NCBI GenBank assembly: GCA_027490095.1
Contig: JAIXYT010000049.1
Span: forward strand, 1 to 64,000
Length of the DNA stretch: 64,000 bases
Origin: Sphingomonadales bacterium
GTDB taxonomy: Bacteria > Pseudomonadota > Alphaproteobacteria > Sphingomonadales > Sphingomonadaceae
Direction: 5' to 3'
Translations under genes and position numbers: made by a program
Shown here: positions 61,085 to 64,000 of the stretch, piece by piece
Layout of the letters: each line of letters starts with the position of its first letter
Numbering within the stretch: position 1 is the stretch's first letter
Notes under the pieces: model-generated
What the model was told of the DNA's origin: nothing
Database searches by the model: none
Seen by the model: only the letters and a program-made list of their open reading frames with translations

Positions 61085-63199
61085 ATGCACCAGCGCAGCC
61101 GAGCGTCCGTCATCGCCATCGCCGCCCTGCTCGCGCTTGCCGCCTGCAACCAGGCCTCCACCGCGCCCGAAGCCGCCGATGGCGTCGGCGCCGAATGGCT
61201 CACCTACGGCGGCACCGCCGATGAACAGCGCCACAGCCGCCTCACCAGCATCAACAAGGACAGCTTGCCGAAACTCGGAGTCGCCTGGACCTACGATCTG
61301 AAGACCGGCCGCGGGATCGAAACCACCCCCATCGTCGCCGACGGCGTGATGTACGCCACCTCCTCCTGGTCCGTCCTCCACGCCCTCGACGCGAAAACCG
61401 GCAAGGAACTCTGGGTCTATGATCCCGCCGTCGACAAGGCGGTCGGGGTCGATGCCTGCTGCGACGTCGTCAACCGTGGCGTCGCCCTCAAGGTCTGCGT
61501 GCTCTTCCTCGGCGTCATCGACGGCCGCCTCGAAGCCATCGACGCGAAGACAGGCAAACGCCTCTGGTCCGTGCAGACAGTCGACCGCTCCAAGCCCTAC
61601 ACCATCACCGGCGCCCCCCGTGTCGTCAAAAACATGGTCCTCATCGGCAACGGCGGTGCCGAACTCGGGGTGCGCGGCTACCTCTCCGCCTACGATACCG
61701 CCACCGGCAAGCTCGTCTGGCGCTTCTACACCGTCCCCAACCCGGACATGAAACCCGACGGCGCCGCCTCAGACGCCATCCTCGCCAAACTCGCGAACCC
61801 GACCTGGGGCAAGACCGGCCGCTGGACGGCCGACGGCGGCGGCGGCACCGTCTGGGATTCCATCGTCTACGACGAACCCAACAACCAGATCGTCTTCGGC
61901 GTCGGCAACGGCTCCCCCTGGAATGCGCAACTGCGCGATCCCGACAGCAAGGGCGACAACCTCTTCATCTCGTCGATCGTCGCCGTCGACGCCGACACCG
62001 GCGAATACAACTGGCACTACCAGACCACCCCGCGCGACAACTGGGACTACACCGCCACCCAGACGATCATCCTCGCCGATCTGCCGACCGGCCCCGGCGG
62101 CGCCAGGCAGCGCGTCGTCATGCAGGCGCCCAAGAACGGCTTCTTCTATGTCCTCGACGCGAAGACCGGCAAGTTCCTCTCCGGCAACAACTATGTGCCG
62201 CAAACCTGGACGACCGGCCTTGATGCGAACGGCCGTCCCGTCGAAACCCCCACCGCCCGGCCGGTCAACGCCTCCTACCTCCATTCGCCGGGCCCCCAGG
62301 GCGGCCACAACTGGCACCCCATGGCCTTCAACCCGGATCTGGGCCTCGCCTACATCCCCGCGCAGGAACTGCCCCAGGGCTACAACCCCAAGCCCGCCGC
62401 AGACCCCGCCACCAAGTGGAACACCGGCTTCAAGTTCGAGGACGGGCTCCCCGTCGACCCGCTCGACCCCGCCACCCTCAAGGCCATGCGCGCCATGTAC
62501 AAGGGCCGCCTCGTCGCCTGGGATCCGGTCGCCAACAAGGCCCGCTGGACGGTCGAGCTCCCGACCCCGTCCAACGGCGGCGTCCTCTCCACGGCCGCCG
62601 GCCTCGTCTTCCAGGGCACTGTCGGCGGCGACCTCGTCGCCTACGATGCCGCCACCGGCAAGGATCTCTGGCGCCGGAACGTCAAGGGCGGGATCATGGC
62701 GCCCCCCGTCACGTACGAGATCGACGGCGAACAGTATCTGACGGTCGCCAGCGGCTGGGGCGGCGCCTACGCACTCGCCGCAGGCTTCCTGTTCGAGCAA
62801 GCCGTCCCAGCCGTCGTCGGCCGCGTCATCACCTTCAAGCTCGGCGCCCAGGGCGAAATCCCCGACCACAAACTCACCCCCATCGACGCCCGGCCCCAGG
62901 CCCCCCGCTTCGGAACGCAAGCCCAGCTCCAGGCCGGCCTCGTCGCCTACAGCCGCAACTGCATGGTCTGCCACGGCCCGATGGCCATCAGCTCCGGCGT
63001 CCTCCCCGATCTCCGCTGGAGCCCCACCAGCGCCGACGCCGCCGCCTGGAAAGCCGTCGTCCTCGACGGCCAGCGCGCCTCCAACGGCATGGTCAGCTTC
63101 GCCAAGCAGATGTCGCCGGCGGATGCAGAGGCTGTCCGGGCCTATGTTGTGCATCAGGCGAACGGGCCGAAGGCGGCGGCCGCACCGGCAAAGCCCTAG
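61085..63199 (+). CDS. PQQ-dependent alcohol dehydrogenase, quinohaemoprotein lipoprotein
   Basis: A 704-residue periplasmic enzyme. The signal ends in a lipobox LAAC (Cys21), so it is probably lipid-anchored. The eight-bladed PQQ propeller (about 35-590) has the vicinal Cys pair C125-C126 in VDACCDVV and repeated tryptophan-docking strands. A C-terminal cytochrome c domain has CMVCH (626-630). This makes it a type II alcohol dehydrogenase that passes electrons from alcohols through PQQ and haem to the respiratory chain. GGGGAGA precedes the ATG. No PQQ biosynthesis genes are in view. Confidence 0.92.
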   Translation: MHQRSRASVIAIAALLALAACNQASTAPEAADGVGAEWLTYGGTADEQRHSRLTSINKDSLPKLGVAWTYDLKTGRGIETTPIVADGVMYATSSWSVLHALDAKTGKELWVYDPAVDKAVGVDACCDVVNRGVALKVCVLFLGVIDGRLEAIDAKTGKRLWSVQTVDRSKPYTITGAPRVVKNMVLIGNGGAELGVRGYLSAYDTATGKLVWRFYTVPNPDMKPDGAASDAILAKLANPTWGKTGRWTADGGGGTVWDSIVYDEPNNQIVFGVGNGSPWNAQLRDPDSKGDNLFISSIVAVDADTGEYNWHYQTTPRDNWDYTATQTIILADLPTGPGGARQRVVMQAPKNGFFYVLDAKTGKFLSGNNYVPQTWTTGLDANGRPVETPTARPVNASYLHSPGPQGGHNWHPMAFNPDLGLAYIPAQELPQGYNPKPAADPATKWNTGFKFEDGLPVDPLDPATLKAMRAMYKGRLVAWDPVANKARWTVELPTPSNGGVLSTAAGLVFQGTVGGDLVAYDAATGKDLWRRNVKGGIMAPPVTYEIDGEQYLTVASGWGGAYALAAGFLFEQAVPAVVGRVITFKLGAQGEIPDHKLTPIDARPQAPRFGTQAQLQAGLVAYSRNCMVCHGPMAISSGVLPDLRWSPTSADAAAWKAVVLDGQRASNGMVSFAKQMSPADAEAVRAYVVHQANGPKAAAAPAKP

Positions 63200-63211
63200 T
63201 CGCCAACTGGT

Positions 63212-63267
63212 CCGTCGTCCCGGGCTTGCCTGCCCCCGCAAAAGCGGGAGATCCGGGACCTCGTGCC
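63212..63267 (+). repeat. GTCCC-type palindromic repeat, copy 3 (nested)
   Basis: GTCCCGG (from 63217) pairs with CCGGGAC (to 63259), enclosing a second hairpin CCCGC-AAAA-GCGGG (63235-63248), followed by CTCGTGCCG. It has the same flanks and orientation as the other copies. It follows the PQQ dehydrogenase stop by 17 bp and may act as its terminator. Confidence 0.7.
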
Positions 63268-63307
63268 GTCCGAGCGCCAGCCAACCCCGCAGCCCTCGAA
63301 AAAACCG

Positions 63308-63341
63308 CGTCGTCCCGGACTTGATCCGGGACCTCGTGCCG
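63308..63341 (+). repeat. GTCCC-type palindromic repeat, copy 4
   Basis: GTCCCGGA-CTTGA-TCCGGGAC (63312-63332) is a perfect 8-bp stem followed by CTCGTGCCG. It is a tandem neighbour of copy 3, separated by about 50 bp of ordinary sequence. Confidence 0.75.
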
Positions 63342-63423
63342 AAAAGGGATTTAGCCAAAGTGGTTCCACTCTCCCTGGCGTCTTGCACATTCTAAGGGCA
63401 TGACTGTCGGGAGGAGCAACGCC

Positions 63424-63777
63424 ATGAGCTTTCAAACGCAAGCCATCCTGCAAGGACACCTCACAGCAGCGGAGATTGCCGTTCGCATCGAACAGGTGTC
63501 CCGGTTCAAGGTGCTCGGGTATCGGACAATGCGTCTCCCTGAGCATGTGCTGTTCGAGTTGGAGGATGCTCGCGGAGACATTATGGCCGTGGAGGCTTTT
63601 CTCCAATCCTGGGCGGCCGACGATTACCGGGCGACCTGCGATGGCCCGACGACGCTGCTGACGGCAGAGTATTCTCCGGCAGCAGCCGCGCTGGTCAGCG
63701 CCATAGCAGGGCAAACAGGATTCGTTCGTGACACGGACATGTCGCCTTGGCGCATGGCCGGCACAGTGCGCAGCTAG
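63424..63777 (+). CDS. Hypothetical protein at edge of a lower-GC segment
   Basis: A 117-residue soluble protein without signal or membrane segment. GGGAGGAG lies upstream of ATG 63424, which is preferred over the ATG at 63400. No family was recognised. Its codon use is more relaxed than that of the PQQ dehydrogenase before it, and the next gene is a DNA methyltransferase, so it may belong to an acquired segment. The 95 bp after it hold no gene. Confidence 0.6.
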   Translation: MSFQTQAILQGHLTAAEIAVRIEQVSRFKVLGYRTMRLPEHVLFELEDARGDIMAVEAFLQSWAADDYRATCDGPTTLLTAEYSPAAAALVSAIAGQTGFVRDTDMSPWRMAGTVRS

Positions 63778-63872
63778 TGGGGCGCGGACGGCGAACTATC
63801 CACAACATCTTGTATGAACCACGGCAGGCTAGCTTGCTTGCCGGGACCATCGCGTATACGCATGTTCCTGCT

Positions 63873-64000
63873 ATGTACCGTGACGGAGCCGTTAAGCATG
63901 ACACCTCTGCAGGCCGACGGTTTGCAGTTATCGACCTGTTCGCGGGCGCCGGTGGAATGACGCTAGGGCTTGTCGATCCGCGGTTCTGCGGGGGATTCAA
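63873..64000 (+). CDS. DNA cytosine-5 methyltransferase, N-terminal part (runs off the window)
   Basis: The first 42 codons are present. After about 17 residues comes FAVIDLFAGAGGMTLGL, the SAM-binding motif I of C5-cytosine DNA methyltransferases (Dcm/HpaII type), followed by FCGGF. ATG 63873 is the best start, but no ribosome site is clear; in-frame TTGs lie at 63834 and 63810. The catalytic PCQ motif would be beyond the window. It may be an orphan methylase or part of a restriction or defence system. Confidence 0.85.
   Translation, partial: MYRDGAVKHDTSAGRRFAVIDLFAGAGGMTLGLVDPRFCGGF

Noticed and set aside
63212-63341. CRISPR or integron-type array at the tandem palindromes
   Set aside because: Two copies with different stems and matching distant single copies; no regular spacers and no integrase.

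Overview
This is a gene-dense, very GC-rich chromosomal segment of an alphaproteobacterium, most likely a member of the Sphingomonadales. The pointers are the alphaproteobacterial order mdh-sucCD-sucAB-lpd, sdhCDAB as a separate operon, a gltA-gltX pair beside comEC, a deoxyhypusine-synthase-like polyamine gene next to a type III ornithine decarboxylase, a PEP-CTERM protein, and a lipoprotein-type PQQ alcohol dehydrogenase. This is inference from gene content; no 16S gene is present. Nearly all genes are core chromosomal genes. Many start codons overlap the preceding stop by 1-8 bases, and GTG and TTG starts are common.

Layout. 1-5.3 kb: tRNA-Pro(CGG), a ferredoxin-NADP reductase, a receiver-like/winged-helix regulator divergent from a receiver-less sigma-54 activator, and three small envelope genes. 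5.4-9.9 kb (minus): a Tat-exported PhoX-like protein, gltA and gltX. 9.95-14.5 kb: comEC-ligA. 14.7-16.8 kb (minus): an apparent nicotinamide riboside salvage operon (pnuC, nadR-like kinase) with prmA. 16.9-19.2 kb: acetyltransferase, APH-like kinase, DUF6285 and DUF1330. 19.3-22.7 kb: sdhCDAB. 22.9-28.1 kb: SPOR lipoprotein, thioesterase, zapE and an EmrAB-type pump. 28.2-37.4 kb: mdh, an exported orphan, sucCD, sucAB, lpd. 37.4-46.9 kb: DUF2314, a TRIC channel, the sppA-S41 peptidase-APC permease operon (minus), an RNA methyltransferase and others. 46.9-49.8 kb (minus): polyamine genes and an acyl carrier protein. 50-53.5 kb: dapF-mtaB-ftsY-yciB. 53.7-63.2 kb: PEP-CTERM protein, exported aminopeptidase, aldehyde dehydrogenase, phosphoesterase, cysK, MFS transporter, PQQ dehydrogenase. 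The last 0.6 kb looks lower in GC and ends inside a DNA cytosine-5 methyltransferase.

How the genes work together: citrate synthase, succinate dehydrogenase, malate dehydrogenase, succinyl-CoA synthetase and the whole 2-oxoglutarate dehydrogenase complex lie within 30 kb, so most of the TCA cycle except aconitase, isocitrate dehydrogenase and fumarase is here. The PQQ dehydrogenase and aldehyde dehydrogenase could feed oxidised alcohols into it.

Most notable non-coding signals: (1) an approximately 125-bp three-hairpin element found twice, each copy just downstream of a gene and in the same orientation (sdhB, cysK), with compensatory changes in the stems; (2) a leader before the ornithine decarboxylase whose stem covers the Shine-Dalgarno and which also holds a tiny open frame ending one base before the start codon; (3) a strongly strand-biased GGGNAGGG octamer (KOPS-like) that ignores gene direction; (4) three 30-bp palindromic repeats inside the 3' end of gltX; (5) a sucB product that appears to lack the E3-binding domain.
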